A stretch of DNA of 41,044 nt from Caldisphaera sp. (GCA_002877855.1 PNIA01000003.1:1-41044); one strand, 5' to 3'; positions 1-8,638 are shown, counted from the first letter of the stretch. Program-made: numbers and translations. Notes: a model not told the origin generated them from the letters alone.

Positions 1-52
1 ACACCAACGGGTTCTGGGCCCGTCCCCTTTGGCCAGGCTCGGGCACCCCCGC
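1..52 (-). tRNA. tRNA-Leu (CAG), 3' part outside window
   Basis: Read on the minus strand, the sequence begins GCGGGGG-TG and continues with a class II D-arm (CCCGAG ... GGCCAAAGGG). The anticodon stem is ACGGG/CCCGT and encloses the loop CCCAGAA, giving anticodon CAG, which reads CTG leucine codons. The window cuts the gene in the variable arm, so the T-arm and the 3' acceptor strand are not visible. No intron is seen after position 37. The D-arm and the start of the variable region match archaeal tRNA-Leu. Confidence 0.88.
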
Positions 53-74
53 ATCAAAACTATAATTATTTTAT

Positions 75-87
75 TAACTTAAATAAA
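75..87 (-). promoter_or_regulatory. Probable TATA box of tRNA-Leu
   Basis: On the minus strand the AT-rich block TTATTTAAGTTAA is centred about 29 bases upstream of the tRNA 5' end at 52. That is the usual archaeal TATA-to-start distance. The surrounding DNA is also AT-rich, so this is a positional inference. Confidence 0.4.
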
Positions 88-311
88 TGTTATCTATATT
101 AAAACTCTTTTGTTTCATAGAAAGAAAAAAATTTCACACTTTAATTTATTGTGTTCATGGTAAATTTAAATGTATTTTGACGATAATGGGCTCTTATTTT
201 TTAAATAAATTAGTATAACACATGAGTTAATAAGGTATAAGGAATTAATATGTGACCTAAAAAGATGAAGCAAGATGCATAAAGCCTCGAATAATCGCTT
301 GATTCTTTTAA

Positions 312-893
312 TTATTGTTGGCGGCTTACATTTTTTATCCAATTAATTATATCGCTTTTTGATATACTATATAAATCCTCAATAACAAAACTGTTACATT
401 TCTCTTTCATTTTTAAAGCGTTTTCGGATAATTTACCTTTTAGCATCGTTAAAGCTATAACGCATTTATAACATTTGTTACAATCTAGTGATACATTGCT
501 TATTTTTAGGTTATTTTTTATGTTCTCTATGAGATAATTTAGATCTTCTTCTTGTTCGTTTACAAGCCTTTTGGCTTTCCAGTACACAATGCATAGTTCG
601 TCGCATTTATTCGATCTTAAATTACTTATAATACCTTTTAATATTAACTCTATAGGTAGTTTATAAAGTATAATGTTATATTTTTTTGATATCTGCTCAA
701 TGCTTTTGTTGTGCCCGCCTCTAAGTGGTATTAAAGATATCACCTTATCATCATGATTTAATTTTATTTTATCAATTTCTGAAATAGGAATCAGTATAGC
801 ATTGTTTAGGTTATTTTTTATATCTTCTTCCAATTCTTTATAGTTCTCATAATTTTCTGTATCATGATATATAATAATTATACTCATAGCCAT
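312..893 (-). CDS. Hypothetical protein with CxxCxxC motif; weak CbiX-like resemblance
   Basis: This encodes about 193 residues that I do not recognise with confidence. A short stretch reading VISLIPLRGGHNKS resembles the 'VVPLFL..GGH' segment of CbiX-type sirohydrochlorin chelatases, but the usual N-terminal GHGSR motif is absent. A cysteine cluster CNKCYKC (Cys139, 142 and 145 counted from the GTG at 896) plus Cys167 could bind zinc or an Fe-S cluster. There are no membrane segments. Starts GTG 896, ATG 893 and ATG 887 are all in frame. A TATA box at 917-926 would put transcription initiation near 893-896, so a leaderless ATG at 893 is chosen. It lies alone between tRNA-Leu and insertion-sequence relics. 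Confidence 0.55.
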   Translation of the reverse strand: MAMSIIIIYHDTENYENYKELEEDIKNNLNNAILIPISEIDKIKLNHDDKVISLIPLRGGHNKSIEQISKKYNIILYKLPIELILKGIISNLRSNKCDELCIVYWKAKRLVNEQEEDLNYLIENIKNNLKISNVSLDCNKCYKCVIALTMLKGKLSENALKMKEKCNSFVIEDLYSISKSDIINWIKNVSRQQ

Positions 894-916
894 CACGTTA
901 ACTATGCTGACCTCTC

Positions 917-926
917 TTATATAAGA
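917..926 (-). promoter_or_regulatory. Palindromic TATA box upstream of the 312-893 gene
   Basis: CTTATATAAG is a perfect palindrome about 27 bases upstream of the probable ATG at 893. That fits an archaeal TATA box with a leaderless transcript. Inference from position and sequence. Confidence 0.5.
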
Positions 927-935
927 TATATTGGT

Positions 936-958
936 CAGATCTATAAATAATAGATCTG
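936..958. repeat. 9-bp inverted repeat next to the TATA box
   Basis: CAGATCTAT and ATAGATCTG form a perfect 9-bp inverted repeat around AAATA. It sits just upstream of the TATA box at 917-926, where an archaeal activator or repressor could bind. It also borders the IS110 relic, so it could belong to that debris. Confidence 0.5.
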
Positions 959-974
959 GCTGGAGTAGACTTTG

Positions 975-1262
975 ACCTCATTGAATTCCATAAATATTAA
1001 CAGAAAGCTTTTTAGCATCGTTTCCGAGCTCTTTTTTTCTCCTAAAATCCTTACCTTCAATTAAGTTTACAACCATTATTTTATTTAGATAGATGCATAG
1101 GTTTATATGATATACACCAGTGCTTTCAAGGCCTATTACACTTTAGGCAATATACTTTTTAACTCATATCCTTTCTCATTATTTGAAATATTATAAATTA
1201 CGCCTTCAAAAGGTTAAATTATTCTTAGATAAATCTATTCCGTAAATGGAGTCTCCAACGAA
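975..1262 (-). pseudogene. IS110-family transposase remnant, N-terminal half
   Basis: Read on the minus strand in shifting frames, this gives GIDLSKNNLTF, then a stop, then VIYNISNNEKGYELK, then VIGLESTGVYHINL, then KDFRRKKELGNDAKK. This is the order of the N-terminal DEDD domain of IS110 transposases: 'GIDVSK', then 'ESTGVYh.p...yL', then the 'K.DA' segment. Stops and frame changes interrupt it, so it is not functional. The C-terminal half lies on the opposite strand at 1390-1858. Confidence 0.75.
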
Positions 1263-1389
1263 TTTCACCCTTATTATTCGAGCTCTTAGCCTATGGAGAG
1301 AGAAGGGATTAACAAGCCAATGGGATTTTACTGTTAAAATTTCAGGATTAAGAATAGATTAATAAGTAAGGAGGGATCTTATAATAATA

Positions 1390-1858
1390 GGTTTTAATGA
1401 TAACAAGGAAGAACTTAGAGCAATAAAAATTGGTGATATATTTCTGATGAATTTCTTGTTGAAGAAATTAAGATGCTTGAGAAGGAAATGATAGAAAATG
1501 AAATAATTAAGAAAATTGATAAACGCCTATATTTACAATCAAGAATTATAAGAACATGGGCTCATTAATTCTAGCAAGGATTGGTGATATAAAGAGAAAC
1601 AAGAGGAAGTTCATAGCATATTGCTAGACCCTGTTGTTAAGAGGAGCTATAAAGAAACTGTAAGGGTATATGAGAAAGGGAATGAAATATTGAGGAAGGC
1701 ATTGTTCTTCTCCATATTAAATAAAAGGTAAACTGTTATAATGGAATTTTATGACATAGAGGTAAAATAAAGGGTAAGAAACTTATTGTTGCATTAGAAA
1801 GCTAGCAATAATAGTTTGGGCAGTGCTTTACTATAATAATTTGAAATTGATTAGTTAA
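1390..1858 (+). pseudogene. IS110-family transposase remnant, C-terminal half
   Basis: Plus-strand frames read in succession give EEIKMLEKEMIENEIIKK, MGSLILARIGDIKRNKRKFI, LLDPVVKRSYKETVRVYE, KGNEILRKALFFSI, and GKKLIVALESLAIIVWAVLY before a stop at 1858. This matches the transposase_20 domain and C-terminus of IS110 family members: 'iGDi.rF.n.kk..AYaGLDP', then 'rGn..LRkaL', then 'k..lialarkll.ivw'. At least two frameshifts and several stops separate the pieces. It is not an active element. Confidence 0.78.
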
Positions 1859-2679
1859 CAACAATAATAATAAAAAACAACGATCAAATCTAGACCTGTT
1901 TATGGACAATTCTTATATAAAAATTTATATTGGAAGCCTTCTCGCCATAAATTGCAAGTTTCCTCTCATTAATTTGGGTTTACATCTCTTACGAGGGGCA
2001 ATAGCGAGGGTCAGAGAACCCCTATTTAAATTAGTAATTGAATAACTCTCTATCATTCTCATAACTGCAAGAGCATTTAAACCAACGATGTCTGATTTAA
2101 ACCATTTTCTTACATCATTTAGGACATGAAATGGAAGAATATTTAAGCTATTCATTCCCAGCAGAAGGGGCAAGGCTTTTAATCTTTTATAAATTAGTTA
2201 TGTCTTATTAACAAGAATGAGATCGGAAGCAAACTTTACTCCTACAATGACTAGAAGACATTAATGAATTTATTAAGAGTGACAACAAAGGATGTGATTT
2301 TTAAGACCCTAAGAAATTCGCTCTTCAAACAAGAAGGAGAGCAACTATTTTATCTTCTGATACGCCATCTTTTGATTACACAATATGAGAACCTAGAGCA
2401 ACTTACCGCATGCAATATAATGCTTCATATCAAACCTAGAGCAAAGACCTTCAAGATATCACAGCCCTATAACATTAAGTAGTGAAATCGAAGATCTAAG
2501 AAGGCTGCAAAATAGTAGTATAATAGTGATTTAGCTTTTCTAAAAAGATATGAAAGACATTCTGATAATATGACTAAGGATTTTTTACTTTTCTATAGCA
2601 TGAATAATACAAAATATATATCAAGTGCAATCTAAGATTTTTATTCCTTATAGAATTCTTCATAAATGGGAGAAAATCT
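1859..2679. other. About 820 bp without a gene I can support
   Basis: Two short open frames lie here: an 82-codon frame on the minus strand (1925-2173) and a 72-codon frame on the plus strand (2264-2482). Neither gives a protein I recognise, and neither has a ribosome binding site like those of the genuine genes. The minus frame contains a basic tail (APRKRCKPKLMRG) and could be another transposase scrap. The last roughly 100 bases are AT-rich and must hold the promoter of the DUF169 gene. I read the stretch as decayed mobile-element debris, by inference. Confidence 0.4.
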
Positions 2680-3456
2680 TTGTCTGAAGAATTTAAGAAA
2701 TTTGGACTAGAGTTTAGAGGGAGACTTGGGTTACATACTTATCCTCTTGGCATTAAATTCTGTACAGAGCCTTGCGAGTTATCTGCTTTTAAAAGGCCTA
2801 AGGATTTCGGTATTCATTTAGCTGTTTGCCAAGTGATAAACCTTGCTAGGTACTATTCGATGCCTATGGCTTTTACTCTCGAGGACATGTTTTGTATAGC
2901 AGGAGCATATCTTTTTGGATTAACTCCTGAGTTTCCAGAGTTTCTCAAAAAAGAAGCTACTGGCTGGCATACTTCAAACGATGAAGGTAAGAAATACTTA
3001 GACTCAAAGTTTCTCGAACATGCATTACCACAAGGGAGTGTTAAGGCAGTTCTAGTAGCACCTCTCGAACATATTACTTTTACACCCGATGTCATTGACA
3101 TATACGGTACACCACAACAAATTGCTGCTATAGGTAAAGCTCTCATATGGCATGGCATAATCCCAGAAGCTAGCTTTCTAGGGCTAAGCTCTTGTTCCTC
3201 AATTACTTATGCTTATAAAGTGAAGAAACCTCAAATAAGCATACCTGGTTCAGGAGAAGCAGTATGGGGTAGGACCGAAGAAGATGAAATAAGCATAATA
3301 ATACCAGCAGAATTTGTTGATAAAATCTTTAGTGGTCTAGAAGGAATAAAGAAAATATACTCATATCCTCCGCCTAAGTTTATGTTCTATGAGCCTGTGG
3401 CACCAAGGGGTTATAAAATTACTTACAAAGACTATAATATTCATCGTAACTTTTAA
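2680..3456 (+). CDS. DUF169 family protein
   Basis: This encodes 258 residues with the features of the DUF169 family (PF02596): an N-terminal 'GL..YPLGIKF' segment, a conserved Cys region around LAVCQVINLARYY, a 'CIAGAYLFGL' stretch, and a C-terminal 'SIPGSGEAVWGRTEEDE' segment. No function is established for the family; members occur in anaerobes and archaea, often beside redox genes. The frame is intact and of normal length. The start is TTG at 2680, supported by GGGAG seven bases upstream; there is no in-frame ATG near it. It stands alone between IS110 and IS607 relics, so it may have arrived with the mobile DNA or may be a resident gene in a decaying region. Confidence 0.85.
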   Translation: MSEEFKKFGLEFRGRLGLHTYPLGIKFCTEPCELSAFKRPKDFGIHLAVCQVINLARYYSMPMAFTLEDMFCIAGAYLFGLTPEFPEFLKKEATGWHTSNDEGKKYLDSKFLEHALPQGSVKAVLVAPLEHITFTPDVIDIYGTPQQIAAIGKALIWHGIIPEASFLGLSSCSSITYAYKVKKPQISIPGSGEAVWGRTEEDEISIIIPAEFVDKIFSGLEGIKKIYSYPPPKFMFYEPVAPRGYKITYKDYNIHRNF

Positions 3457-3486
3457 ATACTTCTATTAAATGCCTTGGTAAGTACT

Positions 3487-4099
3487 GTGGAAAGGCACCT
3501 AACTCCAAGAAGGGTTGCTAAAGTATTAGGCATGATTGGAAGTAGTGTTGTTAAGTGAATTAAGCAAGGTAAAATTAGGGCTGTTGAGATAAATGGTAGA
3601 TGGAGAATCCCTTACAGCTAAATAGAGAAGTAATAAGTAACTTCGGTGTAAGATCAGGCAAATTGTAATATACGCTAGGGTTTCATCAAGCTTGCAAAAG
3701 GACGATTTAGAAAGAGAACTAAGCGCTTTGAGGCATTGAGCTAAGAAAACTTTCTGTGAAGTTAAAGTAATTGAGGTTAAGGACACAGGTTCTGCCTTGA
3801 AATTGAATAGGAAAGGTCTAAGGAAGTTAATAGAACTCGCAAGAAGTAAGCAAATCAACGCTATAGTAGCTTATAAGGATAGGCTAACGCGGCTTAGTTT
3901 GAGTACCTTGATGAACTATTCAAGGCTTATGGTGTAAACGTTATTGTAGCTTTTCAAGAAGAACCAAAGGATCATATGCATGAACTTTAAGGATTTCGTA
4001 GAAATTGTTAAATCATTTACCTCAAGAATCTACGCTAATGAGAGCAGCAAATACGAGAATGTGATTAAGTGTGTTGAAGACGTTAAAGGAGGCAGTTAA
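3487..4099 (+). pseudogene. IS607-type serine recombinase (TnpA), broken
   Basis: From GTG 3487 the frame gives a MerR-like DNA-binding domain, LTPRRVAKVLGMIGSSVVK, a stop where Trp is expected, then IKQGKIRAVEINGRWRIPYS. The resolvase domain follows in several frames: VIYARVSSS-like sequence, EVKVIEVKDTGSALKLNRKG, LRKLIELARSKQINAIVAYK, DRLTR, a frame change to the VNVIVAFQEEPKDHM region, and finally DFVEIVKSFTSRIYANESSK with a stop at 4099. Order and spacing match IS607-family TnpA. Multiple stops and frameshifts make it inactive. An IS607 element normally carries tnpB immediately downstream. Confidence 0.85.
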
Positions 4100-4889
4100 A
4101 ATAGAAAGCTACCAATTACAATCTTGGAAATTCCATGTTGCTGAAAGAAGCACGGAAAGGCTATAGTGCTTGAAAAGATTAGAAATTATAAGCTTGCAAA
4201 AATTGAAATAGGAAATGAGTATCAGTTTAACTCAACAAACGAGCTATTTAAGGCTGCAAGGAATAGAATAAATTCAGAAGCTTCTCTTTAAAACTTGAGC
4301 CCAGATTATTTTGATGGCATATATAATGCTAAACTAAACCAGAAAGCAAGAAAGCTTCATCAAGTGATAGCTCTGAACATAGCAAAGCTGAAAATTACCA
4401 ATAAGGCTAGAGCAAACTTGAAATACCCCAATAGACTTTTACAAAAAGTGGGACAAAAGGAGAAAGCTTATATCAATTCTATAACGGCTCTAACATCAGA
4501 CATGAAAAGGAGAGATATGCAACTGTGAACATGCAAGAGAAAAGCATAAACAGCCTATAAGAGAAATAATTGAAAGAAGGATATTCTAATCATTAAGCGT
4601 TATAATAAAATCTTGTTGCTCATTTAGCCTTTCAATTTTTTCTATTTTTAATTTAAAAGAAATCCTCTAAATGAAAAACTTCTTCCAACTTTCAAAGCTT
4701 TTTTGCAAAGATCTGTGTATATTATACAAGATCATTACATATACTTTTTAAAAAGTTATCCTAACCCTTTTCAATCTCTCAATTACATACCATCCGTAAG
4801 GACTCGCATGATAACATTGTAAACTAAGGAATAGGTATTTGAAATATGTTAGATTACTATGTAATTTTAATAAACATCATGGCAAGTAG
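4100..4889. other. Non-coding stretch downstream of the IS607 relic; possible tnpB debris
   Basis: GGAGG just before the tnpA stop would suit a downstream tnpB start. The following frames give short tracts such as KHGKAIVLEKIRNYKLAK, which resembles the 'GK.IVLE.L' segment of TnpB proteins. No RuvC acidic motif or zinc-finger cysteines are found. A 77-codon open frame at 4295-4528 is not recognisable. From about 4560 to 4889 I see only AT-rich DNA, including a short minus-strand tract (about 4750-4812) reading HASPYGWYVIERLKRV, which looks like a protein end but cannot be assigned. Confidence 0.35.
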
Positions 4890-6665
4890 CTATATGAATA
4901 AATTCTTATATCTTTCTCGTAGAACCTTTTTATCCATCTTTGCTGTTGAAGTCCTTGGTAGTTCTTCCGTCTTTGTGAAAATTATCTTATCTGGAATCCA
5001 GTACTTAGGAATTAGATTCTTATCAACAAACTCTCTTTGCAAATAGTCTTTAAGCTCTTCTTCAGAAACTTTGCCTATGTACTCTGGTTTTAACACTACA
5101 ACTGCTATTGGTCTTTCAATCCACCTTGGATGAGGGGCTCCTATAACTGCAACTTCGCTAACTGCTGGGTGTGTTGATATGAACATTTCAAGCCTGCTGG
5201 ATGGTATCCATTCCCCACCGCTTTTAACGGCATCCTTTTCCCTATCTACAAAAAACACACAACCATGTTCATCTATTACAACCATGTCATCCAAATCGAA
5301 ATATTTAAATCTCCAAGCCCTATCAGTTTTTTCGATATCACCAAGATACTCTCTAGTTACTGTTGGTGAATAAAGCAAAAGTCTACCTATAGTTTTTCCA
5401 TCCCATGGTAATTCTCTGCCTTGCTCGTCAACAACCTTAACAAAAGTTAGCGGAATAGGTATACCTAATGTGTTATCAATAACTTCATGATCTCTAAACT
5501 TTTCATCGTCGATCCCTTCCTTTAAATAATATCTTGGAGGCATGAACATGCGAGTTATTGCTGTAAGCGTCTCTGAGGGGCCATAACCTGTTACAATTTC
5601 AATTTTCATTTTCTTGCATTCTTCATAAATTGCAACTGGTAATGCTTGCCCTCCATAGCCATACATAAAATTATTTATTTCTTTGATTCCCATGGCTTTA
5701 GCATTTTCAATAATTGATATTAGCATTGAAGGTACTCCAAATGCTATGGCTCTGCCTTTAAGTTTTTTAGCCTCGTGAACAAATTTTTCAACTAACAATT
5801 TGGTTAGGTATTGCCAATCGTATCTGCCAGGCAATATTATTGGTGATCCGAGTAATATTGAAATATATGGGTTAAGCCATCCAAGAATGTGAAACATTGG
5901 AGTTAAAAGCAATTGTGTGTCTTTATTAGTAAGAGAAATTGGCGGTTGGCTATGAGCAATTGTTAATTGCATTGTGCCAATAACTATTTGCCTATGTTCG
6001 TGATAGACTCCTTTTGGTCTACCAGTGGTACCTGATGTGAAGAATATCTCAGCTATAGCGTGCTCCTCTATGTCAGGCCAATCATAATGCGCTTTACCTT
6101 TACCAACAATATCTTCGTAGTTATAGAGCTTAACAGTACTTGGAAGCTCTAATTCAACCTTTGGAGGTTTACTTGCTCCCACAGTTTCTGCGTCATTCAT
6201 TATTATTACATATTTGATGCTTCCAATGTTGGTAAGAATTTGTTTAAGCAATGGAAGAAAATCCGTATGGATAAATAAAACCTCGGGTTTAACAATATTT
6301 GATGTGTATAGTATTTCTTCTGGTGCTAACCTAATGTTAACGGTAAATAATGTAGCACCATACATAGGTACTGCATACATAAGTTCTAGGTATCTTGAGG
6401 TATTCCAATCCATAACAGCTATTTTACCACCAAATTCTCGAGGTTTTTCAGCTCGTTTAATGCCTAACCCTTCAAAGAATGCTCCTAAGGCATTTACGCG
6501 CTGATAAAGATCTCTATAAGTATATTCCTTGATAGGTAAGTTAGGAGGAGCATAAATTATTTTTTGATTGGGTGCTATCATATGACCGTATTCTAAAATT
6601 TTCCCCACATTCAACTGATAATCTCTAAAATCTAGGTTTAACTCAACTGATTTTTCTTCTATCAT
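4890..6665 (-). CDS. AMP-forming acyl-CoA synthetase (fatty-acid-CoA ligase family)
   Basis: This is an adenylate-forming enzyme of about 591 residues. It activates a carboxylic acid with ATP to an acyl-adenylate and transfers it to CoA. The P-loop TSGTTGRPKG lies near residue 210, GYGPSET marks the adenine-binding A5 motif, and YFDLDDMVVID and FVDREKDAVKSGGEWI are motifs A7 and A8. LPRTSTAKMDKK near the C-terminus carries the A10 catalytic Lys. The overall pattern is of medium- or long-chain ligases rather than acetyl-CoA synthetase; the substrate cannot be told from sequence. GTG at 6674 is in frame, but ATG 6665 is preferred because AGGTG lies six bases upstream of it. The gene stands alone, so fatty acid degradation is only a guess. 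Confidence 0.9.
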   Translation of the reverse strand: MIEEKSVELNLDFRDYQLNVGKILEYGHMIAPNQKIIYAPPNLPIKEYTYRDLYQRVNALGAFFEGLGIKRAEKPREFGGKIAVMDWNTSRYLELMYAVPMYGATLFTVNIRLAPEEILYTSNIVKPEVLFIHTDFLPLLKQILTNIGSIKYVIIMNDAETVGASKPPKVELELPSTVKLYNYEDIVGKGKAHYDWPDIEEHAIAEIFFTSGTTGRPKGVYHEHRQIVIGTMQLTIAHSQPPISLTNKDTQLLLTPMFHILGWLNPYISILLGSPIILPGRYDWQYLTKLLVEKFVHEAKKLKGRAIAFGVPSMLISIIENAKAMGIKEINNFMYGYGGQALPVAIYEECKKMKIEIVTGYGPSETLTAITRMFMPPRYYLKEGIDDEKFRDHEVIDNTLGIPIPLTFVKVVDEQGRELPWDGKTIGRLLLYSPTVTREYLGDIEKTDRAWRFKYFDLDDMVVIDEHGCVFFVDREKDAVKSGGEWIPSSRLEMFISTHPAVSEVAVIGAPHPRWIERPIAVVVLKPEYIGKVSEEELKDYLQREFVDKNLIPKYWIPDKIIFTKTEELPRTSTAKMDKKVLRERYKNLFI

Positions 6666-6869
6666 GATAAACACCTAATACATTTTACATTAACGTATTA
6701 GTGGCTTTATAAAGTTTCAGTTTAAGTTTATAATAAACAATCATTCACTAACTAAAAATATCTGCTCTTTAAAGTTAGAGTTTGCTCCATAAAACTGAAA
6801 CATCATCACAGTTTATGTATCTGATCATTTAAAAATTAAATAGTTTTATGTGCAGACCACGCAGGTTTA

Positions 6870-6944
6870 TGCCGCGGCCGGGATTTGAACCCGGGTCACG
6901 GGCTCGAAAGGCCCGCATACTGGGCCGGGCTATACTACCGCGGC
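6870..6944 (-). tRNA. tRNA-Glu (TTC)
   Basis: The minus strand gives acceptor GCCGCGG/CCGCGGC with discriminator A at 6870. The anticodon stem CGGGC/GCCCG encloses CTTTCGA, so the anticodon is TTC. The T-arm is CCGGG-TTCAAAT-CCCGG. The sequence matches archaeal tRNA-Glu, has no intron and does not encode CCA. Confidence 0.95.
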
Positions 6945-7088
6945 TTCCCTTCAAAAAAGTTATTGTAAAATGTTTTAAAATGTTTCCTCTATTTTTAATT
7001 TAAAAAACCATAAAATACTCTTTATAAAAAACTTTATTCCAAAACTTCCTATCTATTTAAATAACTAATAAAAATAAGCTTAGCAAAA

Positions 7089-7823
7089 TTAAATTAAATC
7101 CATAAGTGTCTTTTTAAATTTAATTTTAACAACTTCTTTTACTAAAGGTATGGCTACATTATATATAGGAACATTATTTAATATCGCAAACTTTTTTCCT
7201 TTATGAGCATGTCCATGTATTGCTACATCAGGTCTAATTTCCGATATAATTTTTTCCATTTTCGAACTATATAATTGACTATATGCAAAAGGTTTTTCTC
7301 CTTTTAAAGTTAGGCTGGATAGACCATAATGAGATAGCAGGATTACTTTATCAGATTTTCCTTTAGCTTCTATTAAAAGTTCTTTGATCTTATTTACTCT
7401 ATTTTGGTAATAATTCTGAATGCCATTTATATGAGTTAATTGCCATTTTGTAGGTTTATCAATAGCCCCTGGTGTACCTACAATTGCTATCTTTGTTTTA
7501 TTACATTCAACTACAATATACTCATCTAAAAGCCATGTTACATTACTGTATTTCTTTCTAAGCTCATCCCATATCTCGCTATATTCATCATTACCAAATA
7601 CTGCTATTACCTTCACCTCTGGAAATTTATTATTGATTAAATCGAAAACGGGCCTTGCATTTTCAATTTTTCCTTTATTTATTATGTCTCCTGCTAATAG
7701 AAAAATGCATGGAATCTCATCAATTTTATTTAAAGATGTGAAAAATAAATCAAAATATATAGGAGAATGTATGTCTGATGTAGCAAGTATTAGCTGTTTA
7801 TTAATGGACCTCAGAACTGCAAT
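7089..7823 (-). CDS. Calcineurin-like metallophosphoesterase, non-standard start
   Basis: This is a metal-dependent phosphoesterase. The metal-binding motifs appear in order: ATSDIHS (D.H), LLAGDII (GD), VFGNDE (GND, usually GNHD), LLSHYG (H) and IHGHAHKG (GHxH). The first two lie upstream of the first in-frame ATG at 7616, so a protein starting there would lack half of its active site. The frame stays open to a stop at 7827-7829, but no ATG, GTG or TTG lies in frame before the motifs. The best start is ATT at 7823, preceded by AGGTGGTGAT. A TTG one base further upstream (7822-7824) is well spaced but in another frame. Either ATT initiates, or a one-base error or mutation separates the TTG from the gene. 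It is the last gene of a group running from 10131. Confidence 0.75.
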   Translation of the reverse strand: MAVLRSINKQLILATSDIHSPIYFDLFFTSLNKIDEIPCIFLLAGDIINKGKIENARPVFDLINNKFPEVKVIAVFGNDEYSEIWDELRKKYSNVTWLLDEYIVVECNKTKIAIVGTPGAIDKPTKWQLTHINGIQNYYQNRVNKIKELLIEAKGKSDKVILLSHYGLSSLTLKGEKPFAYSQLYSSKMEKIISEIRPDVAIHGHAHKGKKFAILNNVPIYNVAIPLVKEVVKIKFKKTLMDLI

Positions 7824-7902
7824 ATATCACCACCTTTCAGACTGCCCATCAGCCTTCATCGGTCCATATATTTTGTTTCTTAGAAAATTTTAATCTGTTA
7901 TC

Positions 7903-8637
7903 TTATTGCCCTTTCTCTTTAGTTTCTTCTTTATTTTCAACCTTGCTTTCTTCTTTATATTCAACCTTTATATTAATATTGACCTCCTTTGGCTTAATAT
8001 ACTGATATATATCCCTAGTCAAAAGCTGAAGTTTTGATTCCAAATCACTTATACCTATCACATCAGATGGTAAATTAATTTTTAGACTATCTTGATCCCC
8101 TTCAATGCTTACTTTGTTTTTGTCTAATCCTAGCCATCTTTCTACAAGATATTTAACTTTATCATTAAAATCGTCTATTTTCTGAACTACCTCCAAATCT
8201 ATTGATAAATCTTTTCCAGCTAAAGGATGATTAAAATCTATATATGCAAATCTTTCAGCAAGCCTTTCTATAATCCCAATTCTTCCACCGATTTCAACTT
8301 TTTGGCCTATCTTTGGAGGTATATTATATCTTCTTAATTGCTTTACAGGTAATCTAATAACTAAATCTTCTCTTTTTACGCCATAGGCTTTTTCAGGTTT
8401 AGCTATTATTTCTTTCTTTTCTCCAACTTGCATTTCTTTAATAGCATCATCTACAGCCTCAATTAATTGACTTTTTCCTATAACAACTAAATAAGGTCCA
8501 TATTTTTTATTTGGATCAAATATTCCAGCTTGTTTTGCCACATCCTGATATGTAGTTTCTTGCACCTTTAAATTATTACCATCTTTAACCTTAATGGTAT
8601 AGTTTATTAGCACGAAATCTCCATCATTAAATGCCAT
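7903..8637 (-). CDS. FKBP-type peptidyl-prolyl isomerase (archaeal SlyD-like)
   Basis: This is a cytoplasmic prolyl isomerase and chaperone. The FKBP domain is split by an inserted-in-flap domain: 'GDFVLINYTIKV' at the N-terminus, 'GPYLVVIGKSQLIEAVDDAI' and 'MQVGEKKEI' in the core, and 'NHPLAGKDLSIDLEVV' closing the fold. The last motif is diagnostic of SlyD-like and archaeal long FKBPs. A C-terminal extension of about 80 residues ends in a Lys/Glu-rich tail (EYKEESKVENKEETK). GTG at 8646 is in frame, but ATG 8637 is chosen because GAGGTG lies six bases before it. The stop of the upstream PUA gene is adjacent (8639), suggesting translational coupling. Confidence 0.92.
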   Translation of the reverse strand: MAFNDGDFVLINYTIKVKDGNNLKVQETTYQDVAKQAGIFDPNKKYGPYLVVIGKSQLIEAVDDAIKEMQVGEKKEIIAKPEKAYGVKREDLVIRLPVKQLRRYNIPPKIGQKVEIGGRIGIIERLAERFAYIDFNHPLAGKDLSIDLEVVQKIDDFNDKVKYLVERWLGLDKNKVSIEGDQDSLKINLPSDVIGISDLESKLQLLTRDIYQYIKPKEVNINIKVEYKEESKVENKEETKEKGQ

Positions 8638-8638
8638 T

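Noticed and set aside
1925..2173. An 82-codon open frame on the minus strand
   Set aside because: No recognisable domain, no ribosome binding site, and located in insertion-sequence debris; kept only as part of the non-coding description.
2264..2482. A 72-codon open frame on the plus strand
   Set aside because: No family resemblance and no ribosome binding site; other frames there are equally featureless.
3526..3858. A 110-codon open frame on the minus strand
   Set aside because: It is antisense to the IS607 tnpA relic, whose protein sequence is clearly recognisable on the plus strand.
4846..5046. A 66-codon open frame on the plus strand at the 3' end of the acyl-CoA ligase
   Set aside because: It mostly overlaps the antisense of a well-supported gene and has no ribosome binding site.
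6675..6870. A GTGATGA box on the minus strand near 6800, suggesting a C/D box guide RNA
   Set aside because: No D or D' box (CTGA) lies at a suitable distance, and the AAACTG/CAGTTT pairing around the box is better explained by chance in AT-rich DNA.
7633..7893. An 86-codon open frame on the plus strand
   Set aside because: It is the antisense of the N-terminal metal-binding region of the metallophosphoesterase, which explains the sequence.
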